DNA from: Cohnella caldifontis
GTDB lineage: Bacteria > Bacillota > Bacilli > Paenibacillales > Paenibacillaceae
Assembly (NCBI RefSeq): GCF_029360585.1
Contig: NZ_JAQZSJ010000008.1
Span: 79,417 to 143,416 of the forward strand
Length of the DNA: 64,000 nucleotides
Direction: 5' to 3'
Below the pieces are notes generated by a model. The model worked only from the letters and a program-made list of their open reading frames with translations, was not told the origin of the DNA and made no database searches. The position numbers and the translations under genes were made by a program. Numbering within the stretch: position 1 is the stretch's first letter; the number at the start of each line of letters is the position of its first letter. Shown here piece by piece: positions 1-8,988 of the stretch.

Positions 1-120
1 GAGACAGGCTTAATGGAGGCGCCGGGCCGGGGCTGAGTAGTTAAGCCGGCAACGCCCGGATATCGCCCTGACGAACTTTGCAAAGGGCTGGGTTTAGGAC
101 GCCCTTTTGACATTTATTCA
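1..120. other. Unassigned G+C-rich leader or gene tail with nested inverted repeats
   Basis: No coding frame stands out. CCGGGC near 24-29 can pair with GCCCGG near 54-59, and GCCCT near 65-69 with AGGGC near 84-88, so an RNA spanning this stretch would fold. It does not match a riboswitch class that I can name. It may be the leader of the MATE gene that follows, or the end of something outside the window. Confidence 0.3.
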
Positions 121-186
121 TGTACAATAGAAAGGATAGCGTTGCGACTAGAGCGACGATTCCCTTCTCCGGAGGATGTTGCCAAC

Positions 187-1566
187 ATGAGGAACAATCG
201 GATTCAAGCCGTTCTGGAGAAGCACTTTACCGGCGCGTCGATGGATTACCGGCAAATGGTCTCGCTGTTCATCCCCATCCTGGTGGATCAGGCCTTCCTG
301 ACCGGCTTCAACCTGCTGAACACGGCGATGGTCAGCTCTTCCGGCGTGGCGGCCGTCAGCGCGGTGAGCATGATCGATTCGCTGAACATTTTCCTGATCA
401 ACGTGTTCGTCGCCGTCGCGACCGGAGGAACGGTGGTCGTCGCGCAGTACAAGGGGAGCGGCAACGGCAAGATGGTATCCCGCGCGGCCGCCAGTGCCGT
501 ATCTTCGGTGACCTTGCTGGCGGTGCTCATCGGCGCGCTCGTGGTGTCGTTCTATCATCCGCTGCTGCGCGCGCTGTTCGGATCGGCTTCCCCGGACGTC
601 ATGGCGGAAGCCCAGACGTATCTGATCGGAAGCGGCGTATCCTATGCGGGGATCGCCATCGTGCAGGCGGTGTGCGGGGTATTGCGGGGCGTCGGGAGAA
701 GCCGGGCTTCGCTGGCGCTGTCGATGATCATGAACCTGTCCTACCTGTTGTTGAACGCGGTGCTGATCCTTCTGCTTCATCAAGGCGTACTTGGCTTGTC
801 CATCTCGGCCAACGTATCCCGATACGCGGCGGCCGTCTGCGCGCTCGTCTATCTGGTGAAAACGAGCGCGGAGTTGAAAGTCAGGATGCGGGATTTGCTT
901 CATTTCAACTTGGCGATGCTGCGGAAAATCCTGTTCATCGGCCTGCCCTTCGCCGCGGAGCAAATGTTCTTCAACGGCGGCAAAATGCTGACGCAAGTGT
1001 TCATCGTCAGCTTGGGCACCTACGCGCTCGCGGCCAACGCCGTGTGCAACACGCTGGCTAGCGTCTACCAAATTCCTTCGGGCGCGTTGTCGCTGACCGC
1101 GGTCACGGTGGTCGGCCAGTGCGTCGGGAGCCGCAACATCGCGGACGCCCGCAAATTCACCCGTTCGTTCGTGTGGCTGTCATCCCTGGCGCTCACCTTG
1201 ACGGCGCTGATCCTGCTGCCGCTGTCCAAGCCTTTGGTCGACCTTTTCCAACCGCCGGCCGAAATCTATGACGATATCTATTGGATTCTGCTGATCAACG
1301 CGATCGCCCAGATTCCGCTCTGGTCGATCAGTTTTATTCTGCCGTCGGCCCTGCGGGCCGCTGGCGATTCCAAATATACTTCCATTGTCTCCATGCTGTC
1401 GATGTGGCTGTTCCGGGTCGTGCTCGGGTATATTCTGGCCATCGTGCTCCACGTCGGTTTGTTGGGCGTATGGATCGCGATGAACTGCGAGTGGGGCGTG
1501 CGCGGCCTGATCTTCCTGCGCCGATACCGCGGCGAGAAGTGGTACCGGCACAGGCTGGTCGATTGA
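187..1566 (+). CDS. MATE family multidrug/toxin exporter
   Basis: A 459-residue polytopic membrane protein with two similar six-helix halves, as in MATE exporters that use an H+ or Na+ gradient to expel cationic compounds. Family-like stretches include LFIPILVDQAFLTGFN after a short cytosolic N-terminus and ANAVCNTLASVYQIPSGAL at the start of the second half. The frame is open from a TTG at 142, but the ATG at 187 has GGAGG about 11 bases upstream and is the better start. The substrate cannot be deduced. The gene appears monocistronic, because the next gene lies on the opposite strand and ends 4 bases downstream. Confidence 0.9.
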   Translation: MRNNRIQAVLEKHFTGASMDYRQMVSLFIPILVDQAFLTGFNLLNTAMVSSSGVAAVSAVSMIDSLNIFLINVFVAVATGGTVVVAQYKGSGNGKMVSRAAASAVSSVTLLAVLIGALVVSFYHPLLRALFGSASPDVMAEAQTYLIGSGVSYAGIAIVQAVCGVLRGVGRSRASLALSMIMNLSYLLLNAVLILLLHQGVLGLSISANVSRYAAAVCALVYLVKTSAELKVRMRDLLHFNLAMLRKILFIGLPFAAEQMFFNGGKMLTQVFIVSLGTYALAANAVCNTLASVYQIPSGALSLTAVTVVGQCVGSRNIADARKFTRSFVWLSSLALTLTALILLPLSKPLVDLFQPPAEIYDDIYWILLINAIAQIPLWSISFILPSALRAAGDSKYTSIVSMLSMWLFRVVLGYILAIVLHVGLLGVWIAMNCEWGVRGLIFLRRYRGEKWYRHRLVD

Positions 1567-1569
1567 CCG

Positions 1570-2172
1570 TCAGAGGGAATGAGGCGGCCGCGAAGAGGGG
1601 GGGTTATCTTTCCGCAGCGTTCTGCGGATCGGCTTCCACGTGCCCATGAAATAGTCCAAGACCGGGTTGGAAACGCCGTACCACGCATGGTCGTCCATAT
1701 GGTGATGGAGCAGGTGCTTTTTTTTCATCCATTTGCTCCACGGGGTCCGCAGCTTGACGGGGCGGTGGGAAGCGTAATGCATCCATTGGTAATACAGCTG
1801 CATCAAGGAAATGCCCGCCACGGCCGCGCAAGTGATCGGCAGACTTCCGCTTGCCGCCAGCAAGACGCCGAAAACGAGAACGTATCCGATGATATCGTAA
1901 TGGACCGGCCCGAACAGGTGCTTGATGTCGTTCGGATCCTGATGGTGGGCCTCATGGCCCGCGTACATAGCCGGGGCGATCCGCGGGAACTGGTGCAGCA
2001 AATAGCGGTGCACGGCGTATTCGAAGAGCGCGAACAACACGACGCCTGCCGCCGCCGCGACCCAGGTCAGCCAGCCATCATAGAAGCAGGCGGCTGCCGC
2101 CGCGCTCGCCGCGAATACCCCCGTTACGAAACGAATCATGCCGTTCGAATAGAACTCTTTGTAGAAACCCAT
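1570..2172 (-). CDS. Fatty acid hydroxylase / sterol desaturase family membrane protein
   Basis: A 200-residue integral membrane di-iron oxygenase-type protein. The histidine clusters that bind the two irons are all present: HRYLLH (55-60), HEAHH (73-77), HYASH (132-136) and HLLHHH (153-158), placed between hydrophobic segments. Members hydroxylate lipids, sterols or carotenoids at the membrane face. The start has a GGAGG site about 9 bases upstream. The gene converges on the MATE gene and is divergent from the glycosyltransferase and acyltransferase pair. That neighbourhood is compatible with modification of a membrane lipid or a carotenoid, but the substrate is not visible in the sequence. 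Confidence 0.85.
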   Translation of the reverse strand: MGFYKEFYSNGMIRFVTGVFAASAAAAACFYDGWLTWVAAAAGVVLFALFEYAVHRYLLHQFPRIAPAMYAGHEAHHQDPNDIKHLFGPVHYDIIGYVLVFGVLLAASGSLPITCAAVAGISLMQLYYQWMHYASHRPVKLRTPWSKWMKKKHLLHHHMDDHAWYGVSNPVLDYFMGTWKPIRRTLRKDNPPSSRPPHSL

Positions 2173-2529
2173 GGCGATGACCTCCGATAATGGCGATATT
2201 ATCGATCAAAGCATAGGAATGGTTACTTCTATTATACGCGAAATTGGAAGAAATGGATTTATGTATTTCGCGGAGTTGACCACGGGGTTTGCCCAAATCG
2301 GCAATTGGGCGGAGAACGACAAGCTCAGCTATCGACGGCTGTTGGAGGAGGCAGGGAAAAAGAACGACAAGAATGCTCCGTTCGCCGGATTACTCGCTGG
2401 CCGCCCGATCGACTCGGGCGGCTTTCAATTTCGAGGCACGGGGCAAAGAAAGGGAGTCGGACTTGCGGAGTTCTGCTACAATGGAATTGGAAGCATGTTC
2501 CACCCTATCCGCCGACGAGGAGGAGCTTC

Positions 2530-3627
2530 ATGGTCTGGGTCTGGATCTTGCCGCTGACGGTATTGGGCTTGATTTCGGGTTTGGCGTTGTTCAGGAGGGT
2601 GACGATTCCGGCAACGGACGCCGGCTCGCCGCCGCCTGCCGCAAAGCTGTCGGTCATCATTCCCGCGAGGGATGAAGAACGGAATTTGCCTCATTTGCTG
2701 CAATCGCTTCGGGATCAAACGTTCCAGCCGTTCGAAGTGATCGTGGTGGACGATTTTTCGTCCGACCGGACGCGGGAGACGGCGGAAAGCTTCGGGGTAT
2801 CCGTCATCGCGAACGCGGAACTCCCGCCGGGCTGGACGGGCAAAAACTGGGCGTTGTGGAACGGATACGCGCATGCGACCGGGGATTTGATCGCGTTTTT
2901 GGACGCGGACATCCGCTTGTCTCCCGGCGCTTTGGAGGCGCTCGTGAAAGCGCGCGAACGGGCGGGAGGCGTCATCTCCGTCGTGCCCTACCATGTCACG
3001 GAGAAGTGGCACGAGCGGCTCGCTTTGATCACGAACATTCTCGGCATTTTCGCATTCGCTTCCCCGTTCGAGAGACGCAATCCGAAAAAAGGGCTGTACG
3101 GCTCCTGCATCGTAACCTCGAGGGAAGATTACGAGAAAGTCCGGGGCCATGAAGGCATCCGGTCCGAGGTGCTGGACGACCTGAATCTCGGCGCGCGATA
3201 TCGGGAGGCCGGCATCCCCGTCACGAATTACCTCGGGTGCGGCTTCGTCTCGTTCCGCATGTACGAGCAGGGCATCCGCAGCGAAATCCAGGGTTTCGGC
3301 AAAGGAGCCGTTCTGAGCACGGCCGCGCTGACTCCGGGGACGATCGCGTTGACGGCGATCTGGCTGGTCGGGCTGCTCGTGGCCGAATCTGCCGCCTTCC
3401 TCTGGGGAACCCCGTGGATCGCGCCGCTGGCGATCGGGTATTTATTGTACATGCTGCAAATCTTTTATTTCGTGAAATATACGGGACGTTTCGGATTCGC
3501 GATCGTGCCGCTGCACGTGCTGTCCGGCCTGTTTTTCGTTTTCGTGATGCTGTATTCGCTTTACCGGGTGACCGTCGTGGGGCAAGTGACCTGGAAGGGC
3601 CGAAACATCAAAGTAGGGGGACGGTAG
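2530..3627 (+). CDS. Glycosyltransferase family 2, CrtQ-like membrane enzyme
   Basis: A 365-residue protein with one N-terminal membrane helix, a GT-A domain and two or three C-terminal membrane helices. GT2 features are SVIIPARDEERNL (41-53), VVDD (72-75) and the metal-binding DAD (125-127). Its architecture resembles 4,4'-diaponeurosporenoate glycosyltransferase CrtQ and related lipid glycosyltransferases. The frame is open upstream to 2305, but the ATG at 2530 directly follows GGAGGAG, so I chose it. It ends four bases before the PlsY-like gene, suggesting translational coupling and a shared lipid or glycolipid pathway. The acceptor is unknown. Confidence 0.8.
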   Translation: MVWVWILPLTVLGLISGLALFRRVTIPATDAGSPPPAAKLSVIIPARDEERNLPHLLQSLRDQTFQPFEVIVVDDFSSDRTRETAESFGVSVIANAELPPGWTGKNWALWNGYAHATGDLIAFLDADIRLSPGALEALVKARERAGGVISVVPYHVTEKWHERLALITNILGIFAFASPFERRNPKKGLYGSCIVTSREDYEKVRGHEGIRSEVLDDLNLGARYREAGIPVTNYLGCGFVSFRMYEQGIRSEIQGFGKGAVLSTAALTPGTIALTAIWLVGLLVAESAAFLWGTPWIAPLAIGYLLYMLQIFYFVKYTGRFGFAIVPLHVLSGLFFVFVMLYSLYRVTVVGQVTWKGRNIKVGGR

Positions 3628-3631
3628 CCGC

Positions 3632-4243
3632 ATGGTGATCGCGTGGACCGCCTTGGCGCTGCTGTCGGGCTCCCTCATGTTCTCCTATTGGCTCGGCCTG
3701 CTGACCCGGCATAATATCCGGGCGGTCGGCGACGGCAACCCCGGGGGCGTCAACCTATGGAAAGCGGCCGGTTTCCGCTGGGGGTTGGCCGGCATCGTGC
3801 TGGATTTTCTGAAGGGTTATGCGCCGGTGTGGCTGTTCCTCCATTTCGGAGAAGCATCCGGCATCGGGGTGGTGCCGGTCGCCGTTGCGCCGGTAGCGGG
3901 GCATGCTTTCTCGCCTTTCCTCGGCTTTAAGGGAGGCAAGGGAATCGCCGTCACCTTCGGCGTGTGGAGCGCCCTTACCGGATTCGAGGCTTCGCTTGCC
4001 TACGCCGTCATCTTGGCGGCGCTCAAAGGACTCGGCAAGCTGACGGGAACCGGCAGGCTCGCTTCTTCGGAGGCGGACGCCATTCAGGTCGTGTCGGGTA
4101 TGATGGTTCTCTCGTTCTACTTGGTCGCCCGGACCTTCGCGCCGGAAGTTCTGTTGTTCTGGGTCGGGAATTTTGTGCTGCTGGCGTATACGCATTGGCG
4201 GGAGTGGAGGAGCGCAGCCGTAAAACGCAATATCACGATGTAG
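3632..4243 (+). CDS. PlsY-like glycerol-3-phosphate acyltransferase paralogue
   Basis: A 203-residue polytopic protein of the PlsY family, whose members transfer acyl groups from acyl-phosphate to glycerol-3-phosphate in the cytoplasmic membrane. The family blocks are present: SGSLMFSYWLG (12-22), GDGNPGGVNLWKAAG (33-47) and GHAFSPFLGFKGGKG (90-104). The second block reads GDGNPGGVN where housekeeping PlsY usually has GSGNPGATN. This divergence, together with co-transcription with a CrtQ-like glycosyltransferase, suggests a specialised acyltransferase rather than the essential PlsY. That functional distinction is inference. Confidence 0.8.
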   Translation: MVIAWTALALLSGSLMFSYWLGLLTRHNIRAVGDGNPGGVNLWKAAGFRWGLAGIVLDFLKGYAPVWLFLHFGEASGIGVVPVAVAPVAGHAFSPFLGFKGGKGIAVTFGVWSALTGFEASLAYAVILAALKGLGKLTGTGRLASSEADAIQVVSGMMVLSFYLVARTFAPEVLLFWVGNFVLLAYTHWREWRSAAVKRNITM

Positions 4244-4244
4244 G

Positions 4245-4272
4245 GCCTCGCCTTTTAGGCGGGGCTTTGTTT
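4245..4272 (+). terminator. Intrinsic terminator after the plsY-like gene
   Basis: GCCTCGCC (4245-4252) pairs with GGCGGGGC (4258-4265), with one G-T pair. A T-rich tail TTTGTTT follows. The tandem array starts about 16-20 bases downstream. Confidence 0.8.
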
Positions 4273-4287
4273 AAAGTGCACACATTT

Positions 4288-4804
4288 CCCGCCGTCCAAC
4301 CGCCGTAATAGCGTACCACATCCACTATTTTGCAACTCCCGCCGTCCAACCGCCGTACGCGCGGACCACATCCACTATTTGGCAACTCCCGCCGTCCACC
4401 CGCCGAAATTGCGTACCACTTCCACTATTAGGAAACTCCCTCGGTCCAACCGCCGAAATAGCGTACCACATCCACTATTTTGCAACTCCCGCCGTCCAAC
4501 CGCCGAAATTGCGTACCACTTCCACTATTTTGCAACTCCCGCCGTCCAACCGCCGAAATAGCGTACCACATCCACTATATTGCAACTCCCGCCGTCCAAC
4601 CGCCGAAATTGCGTACCACTTCCACTATTGTGCAACTCCCGCCGTCCAACCGCCGAAATTGCGTACCACTTCCACTATTGTGCAACTCCCGCCGTCCAAC
4701 CGCCGAAATAGCGTACCACATCCACTATTTTGCAACTCCCGCCGTCCAACCGCCGAAATAGTGTACCACATCCACTATTTGCATTGCCCGCCGTCCAACC
4801 GCCG
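4288..4804. repeat. Tandem array 1: 50-bp unit, about 10.5 copies
   Basis: The marker GCCGTCCAAC recurs at 4291, 4341, 4391, 4441 (degenerate), 4491, 4541, 4591, 4641, 4691, 4741 and 4790, giving a strict 50-bp period with 49 for the last step. Two linked single-base variants ten bases apart define two unit types: AAATAGCG with CACATCC, and AAATTGCG with CACTTCC. They always co-occur and partly alternate. In the A type, AAATAG can pair with CTATTT. Several frames stay open across the array but lack ribosome-binding sites, so I do not call it coding. Confidence 0.95.
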
Positions 4805-4805
4805 C

Positions 4806-4906
4806 GAGACAAGCAAACTCATCGAGGACAGCCTGCGCAACAACGTATCAGCCAGGCCTTGGAAATGATCGAGCCATTCCATCATGCCGTCGAAGGCGGC
4901 ACGGCA
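4806..4906 (+). pseudogene. Remnant of a methyl-accepting chemotaxis protein sensor domain
   Basis: Translation gives ETSKLIEDSLRNNV and then, after a frameshift, ALEMIEPFHHAVEGGT. These match [14 protein letters not shown] and [16 protein letters not shown] in the intact chemoreceptor at 6346-8082, around its residues 36-67. A two-base length difference after the NNV codons breaks the frame. The fragment starts immediately after the last unit of tandem array 1. The divergence suggests an old paralogue fragment rather than a fresh copy. Confidence 0.85.
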
Positions 4907-5021
4907 GACCTTGAACCTCGATTCCCGCAGCGCGGGAAAGAGGTTCTTTTTGTTAAACATACAATCTGTTCATTGTGATAGAATTGTTAGTCATAGGCAA
5001 CTTTTAAGATGGAGGCATCAA

Positions 5022-6122
5022 ATGGGCATCGAACGGTTTATGGAAGCATGGGACCGGTTCCGGTGGACGGAGTTCCTGATTGCCGCCGGCATACTCGTAT
5101 TCTTTCTCATCCTTCGCAAGGTTTTCGCCAAATATCTGGTCACCTTCCTCTTGGTCCGTTTCCGGGAGCGGGAAGGATGGGCGAAGGGGATGCAAGGGTT
5201 CGAAGCGCCGCTTCGCGCCGGGTTCATCCTGCTTGGGGCTTATTTCGCGGTACACTTCTTCGCGTCGGGAGACTGGACGTATCTGGGCGTCTGGGACCGG
5301 ATTTGCCGGAGCGTGCTGATCCTCCTGATCGGTTGGGGCGCATACAATCTCTCCTCCGCGTCCTCGGCGATTCTCGAAGGGCTCGGCCGCAAGTTCGGGT
5401 TGGACGACTCCAGCATGCTGATCCTGTTCCTGTCCAAGGTGCTTCGGTTCATTATCGTATTGCTGACCGTCACGGCGGTCGGTTCGGAGTGGGGATTCAG
5501 CATTAACGGGCTGGTCGCGGGCATGGGCTTGGGCAGCCTAGCCGTGGCGCTGGCGGCGAAGGATTCGCTAAGCAACATCCTGGGAGGCATCGTGCTCATT
5601 TTGGAAAAGCCGTTCTCCAAAGGAGATTGGATCATGACGCCCACGGTGGAAGGCGTCGTGGAAGACATTACGTTCCGCAGCTCCAAAATCCGGACGTTCG
5701 CGGACGCCGTCGTCACCGTGCCGAACGCGTCGCTGGCGGATCAGCCGATTACGAACTGGAGCCGGATGGGCAAGCGAAGGATCTCCTTCTCCCTCAGCGC
5801 GGCGCCGGATTCGGACCCCCGGCGGCTGGCCCGCGCCATCGGGCGGATCGAGGACGATTTGCGGCGGAACGGGGACGTGGATCCCGAGACGATCATGGTC
5901 AAGTTCAACGAGTTCCGGGACAACGGATTGGGCATCTTCTTCTACTTTTTCACGAAAACGACGGCGTGGTCGGAGCATCTAGCGGTGCGCCAGTCGGTCA
6001 ACCTCGCGATCTTGAACGTATTCGAGGAAGAAGGCGTCCGGCTGACCCTGGGCAGCAACGTCTACGTAAGCGGCGGAAGCCAGCCCGAAAGCTCGACGCA
6101 CGGTGAAACCCTGGCGGATTGA
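5022..6122 (+). CDS. MscS family mechanosensitive ion channel
   Basis: A 366-residue membrane protein with several N-terminal helices followed by the MscS pore-helix signature. This is a Gly/Ala-rich helix reading GLGSLAVALAAKDSLSNILGG, with part of the cytosolic beta domain after it (EKPFSKGDWI and the VPNASL region). Such channels open on membrane tension and release solutes during hypo-osmotic shock. The frame opens at 4884 inside the chemoreceptor remnant, but the ATG at 5022 has GGAGG seven bases upstream. Its C-terminus (GSQPESSTHGETLAD) is hydrophilic. It appears to be a single-gene unit. Confidence 0.9.
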   Translation: MGIERFMEAWDRFRWTEFLIAAGILVFFLILRKVFAKYLVTFLLVRFREREGWAKGMQGFEAPLRAGFILLGAYFAVHFFASGDWTYLGVWDRICRSVLILLIGWGAYNLSSASSAILEGLGRKFGLDDSSMLILFLSKVLRFIIVLLTVTAVGSEWGFSINGLVAGMGLGSLAVALAAKDSLSNILGGIVLILEKPFSKGDWIMTPTVEGVVEDITFRSSKIRTFADAVVTVPNASLADQPITNWSRMGKRRISFSLSAAPDSDPRRLARAIGRIEDDLRRNGDVDPETIMVKFNEFRDNGLGIFFYFFTKTTAWSEHLAVRQSVNLAILNVFEEEGVRLTLGSNVYVSGGSQPESSTHGETLAD

Positions 6123-6345
6123 AAGCCGGGGTTTCTCCGCGCTTGCGGCGGTTTCTTTCTCCCCGGAAAGCGCTTCCGCTTCCCGCCCGTCACCAATCCG
6201 TCACACTTTTCCACGCGTCCTGTCGAATTCCGCCGGATTCATTTGATTTTCCATTCGTCAGCCAGTAGTCTATTAGAAAAATATGCCTGCCAGATTCGCG
6301 TTGACCGGCTGAATCCATCCTATTCGAACCAGGGGACGTGGCTGA

Positions 6346-8082
6346 ATGTTCAAGTTGACTATCCGCAAAAAGCTGTTGCTCGTTTGTTCGGTGCTTTTGG
6401 TGATCCCGATCGTTGCGCTCGGCTGGATGTCGTACCAAGTGTCCGCAGGCGAAACGAACAAGTTGATCGAAAACGGTTTGCGCAATAATGTCCGTCTGGC
6501 CTTGGAAATGATCGGGTCGCTGAATCATGCCGTCGAGGGCGGCACGGTGACCCGGGAGCAGGCGGAGGAAGACCTGAAGGTCGCGCTGCTCGGGGAGAAG
6601 CAGACCGACGGCACGAGGCCGATCAATCCGAAAATCGACTTGGGCGAGAACGGCTATTTTTTCGTGCTGGACGAGAAGGGCAATCTGCTCGCGCATCCGC
6701 TGCTTGAAGGGCAGAACATCTGGGACAAGAAAACGTCGGACGGCACGTATTATATCCAGGACATGATCAAGGCGGCGCAAGCGGGGGGCGGATTCACCTA
6801 TTACGATTGGCCGCTGCCGAATTCGGATAAGGAAGCGCTGAAGGTCGCATATGCCGAGAAGGATCCCGACTGGGGCTGGATCGTGGCGGCCGGCTCCTAT
6901 ATGCAGGATTATAACGGCGGCCAGCGGCACATCCTGTCCACCATCCTGCTGACGCTGGCGATCTGTCTGGCCGCGGGCGGAATCGTCCTGACGATTTTCG
7001 CGCTTCGGCTCGCCAAGCCCATGGTCCGCATGGCCGAAAGCGCGGACAAGATGGCCGAAGGGGATTTGACCGGCGAACCTCTCGCGGCGAACCGGCACGA
7101 CGAGTTGGGCAGGCTGACCGTTGCGTTCAACCATCTGAGAGACAGTCTAAGGGAATTGGCCGGCAGCCAATTGCGCGGTTCGGACGAGCTCGCTTCTTCC
7201 TCCGGCTCCCTGTCGGCGATCGCATCGGACGCGGTGCAGGCGGTCAACGAAACCTCTGCCGCAATCGGCGAAGTCGCTCAGCACAACGAACGGCTGGCCG
7301 GAAGCATCGAAGAGACGGCCAAAGCGATGGAAGAGATGGCGCTAGGCATTCAGCGGGTCGCCGCTACGTCCACCTCCGCCTATGACGCATCCTTGAACAC
7401 CTTGCAGGAAGCCGAACGGGGCGGGGAGTTGATCCGGCAATCGATCTCCCAGATGGCAGCCGTCAGTCAGACGGTCGGCGTTTTGAGCCAAGTCGTCGGC
7501 CGGTTGGGCAATCATTCCGAGCAAATCGGTTCGATCGCGGAAACGCTCAAAGGGATCTCCTACCAGACGAACCTGCTGGCGCTGAACGCTTCGATCGAAG
7601 CGTCGCGCGCCGGGGAGCACGGCAAAGGTTTCGCCGTGGTAGCCGGCGAAGTCCGGAAGCTGGCGGAACGGTCCAACGAATCGGCGGAGAAGGTCGCCGA
7701 GCTGATCGACGAAATCCGCCGCGACTTGGAAGCCTCCATGAAATCGATGGGCCAAGGCGAGCGCGAGGTGGAGACGGGCGTGGCAGCCGTCAGCGAGACG
7801 GGCGAAGCGTTCGAGCGGATCATGGAAGCGACCCGCGGCGTCGTCACGCAGGTCGAAGAGGCGTCCGCGGCTTCGGAGCAAATGTCGGCGAGCGCACAGG
7901 AAATCGCGGCGGCTCTGGCGGAGATGGAACGGGCGTCGGCCCGGACCGCAGGAGCGGCGCAGAACGTTTCCGCCGCGGCCGAGGAGCAGTTGGCTTCCTT
8001 CGAGGGGATCGCTTCGTCCGCGCGGCAGCTGAGCGAGACGGCGGAGCGGATGAAGCAGGCCGCCGGCCGCTTCCGCGTTTGA
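6346..8082 (+). CDS. Methyl-accepting chemotaxis protein with extracellular Cache-type sensor
   Basis: A 578-residue chemoreceptor. A membrane helix at about 8-28 precedes an extracytoplasmic sensor (about 30-190) with Cache-like features such as [19 protein letters not shown] and [11 protein letters not shown] second helix at about 195-220 leads to a HAMP domain containing MAEGDLTG. The long cytoplasmic signalling coiled coil carries the tip sequence [15 protein letters not shown] near residue 425, which binds CheA and CheW. Methylation helices with paired Glu/Gln flank it. The ligand is unknown. A decayed fragment of a related receptor sits 1.4 kb upstream. Start: ATG at 6346 after a GGGGA-type site. 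Confidence 0.93.
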   Translation: MFKLTIRKKLLLVCSVLLVIPIVALGWMSYQVSAGETNKLIENGLRNNVRLALEMIGSLNHAVEGGTVTREQAEEDLKVALLGEKQTDGTRPINPKIDLGENGYFFVLDEKGNLLAHPLLEGQNIWDKKTSDGTYYIQDMIKAAQAGGGFTYYDWPLPNSDKEALKVAYAEKDPDWGWIVAAGSYMQDYNGGQRHILSTILLTLAICLAAGGIVLTIFALRLAKPMVRMAESADKMAEGDLTGEPLAANRHDELGRLTVAFNHLRDSLRELAGSQLRGSDELASSSGSLSAIASDAVQAVNETSAAIGEVAQHNERLAGSIEETAKAMEEMALGIQRVAATSTSAYDASLNTLQEAERGGELIRQSISQMAAVSQTVGVLSQVVGRLGNHSEQIGSIAETLKGISYQTNLLALNASIEASRAGEHGKGFAVVAGEVRKLAERSNESAEKVAELIDEIRRDLEASMKSMGQGEREVETGVAAVSETGEAFERIMEATRGVVTQVEEASAASEQMSASAQEIAAALAEMERASARTAGAAQNVSAAAEEQLASFEGIASSARQLSETAERMKQAAGRFRV

Positions 8083-8108
8083 ACGCCGAATGGATAAACC
8101 GACAAAAA

Positions 8109-8158
8109 ATCGCCTTTCGTCCCGCCCTCTGGGCCAGGATGAAAGGCGATCTCTTTTT
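8109..8158. terminator. Bidirectional terminator between the chemoreceptor and the coat gene
   Basis: ATCGCCTTTC (8109-8118) pairs perfectly with GAAAGGCGAT (8141-8150). CTCTTTTT follows on the plus strand, and an A-run (T-run on the minus strand) lies on the other side. It therefore serves both converging units. Confidence 0.9.
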
Positions 8159-8174
8159 CCCGCCGATACCCCGA

Positions 8175-8543
8175 TCACTGCAACGTCGCGTTCGGATAGG
8201 GAAACTGGCTGGAATAACCGCTGAACTGCTGCCAAGCCTGGCTCAGCTTCGTCTGTTCCTCCGCCTCCAGCTTGTAGTGGCCTTTGCGGAACATGCATTC
8301 GAACAGGCTGTACTGGCATTGGTGCGTCTCGGTCAATACCGTCATGACATCGTTGTGCAGCGCGGCATGGCTCGCTTCGCGCGCTGCGGTGTTAAAGCTG
8401 TCGGTCAAATATTTCTCCATGGCCAGGACATCGTTCAGACGGTCGCGGTCGTTCATCTCCGGACCTTTGACCTGAGGCTCGTAAGGGGGCTTCGGGTTCT
8501 GGATCGTCTGTTGGTTTCCGGACGGGTTCTGGTTCATGTTCAT
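8175..8543 (-). CDS. CotF-like spore coat protein
   Basis: A 122-residue protein. It has a Pro/Asn/Gln-rich N-terminus (about 1-25) and a four-helix ferritin-like segment typical of the CotF family (NDVLAMEKYLTDSFNTAAREA, then a CQYSLFECMFRKGHY helix). CotF proteins are assembled into the spore coat. The start has AGGAGGTC about five bases upstream. It lies 13 bases downstream of a second CotF-like gene and is probably co-transcribed with it. Both are divergent from the germination operon, which supports a spore role. Confidence 0.8.
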   Translation of the reverse strand: MNMNQNPSGNQQTIQNPKPPYEPQVKGPEMNDRDRLNDVLAMEKYLTDSFNTAAREASHAALHNDVMTVLTETHQCQYSLFECMFRKGHYKLEAEEQTKLSQAWQQFSGYSSQFPYPNATLQ

Positions 8544-8556
8544 GCGGGACCTCCTG

Positions 8557-8847
8557 TCATTGACCTTGCTGGGGAACGCTCTTCATGGCCGCGTTGTTGT
8601 CGTTTTGCAAATGCTTGAGCAGCAAATTGTAGTGCCGCAGATGCATTTGCCCGGCTTTGTCGATCTCCGTCCGGATGTCCGTGTCCGAACATTCCTTCGC
8701 GAAATGGCTGCATTTTTTCATCGCCAGCAGCTCCCAGGACAACATGTCCTTCAAATAATTGAAGTCCTTGACCGTGATGACCTGGGGCGGCGTTTGCATC
8801 AAAGGGGCCTGCTGCGCCTGCGGGGCGGGGGTTTGCGTTTGGGGCAT
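8557..8847 (-). CDS. Small CotF-like spore coat protein
   Basis: A 96-residue protein with a low-complexity Gln/Pro-rich N-terminus (about 1-22) and a short CotF-type helical core (TVKDFNYLKDMLSWELLAMKKC, then a histidine-rich helix MHLRHYNLLLKHL). It is the first gene of a probable two-gene minus-strand unit. AAGGAGA lies about eight bases before the ATG. The two neighbours may have arisen by duplication. The coat role is inferred from the family and from the divergent germination operon. Confidence 0.75.
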   Translation of the reverse strand: MPQTQTPAPQAQQAPLMQTPPQVITVKDFNYLKDMLSWELLAMKKCSHFAKECSDTDIRTEIDKAGQMHLRHYNLLLKHLQNDNNAAMKSVPQQGQ

Positions 8848-8988
8848 GGGAAAAGTCTCCTTCCTCGGCCTTATTCGGGTTTAGGGTTGCCGCCTCCCGC
8901 AAGATCTATCCGTACTCGGAGAGGTTTGCAACCGCCGGGGTTGACCCATAATGGGAATGATCCCACTACAGGGCGGTGTGCGCTCCTC

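Noticed and set aside
107..128. TTGACA and TACAAT before the MATE gene as a promoter
   Set aside because: They are only ten bases apart, too close for a sigma-A promoter.
2171..2557. Frame between the hydroxylase and glycosyltransferase genes
   Set aside because: It overlaps both neighbours and their start signals, and it has unusual composition and no ribosome-binding site.
4379..4868. Frames with PPSNRRN-type repeats across array 1
   Set aside because: The 50-bp unit shifts frame every copy, several frames are equally open, and there is no start signal.
8536..8988. N-terminal extension of the germination A subunit
   Set aside because: It runs antisense through both CotF-like genes, and the family N-terminus fits ATG 8989.
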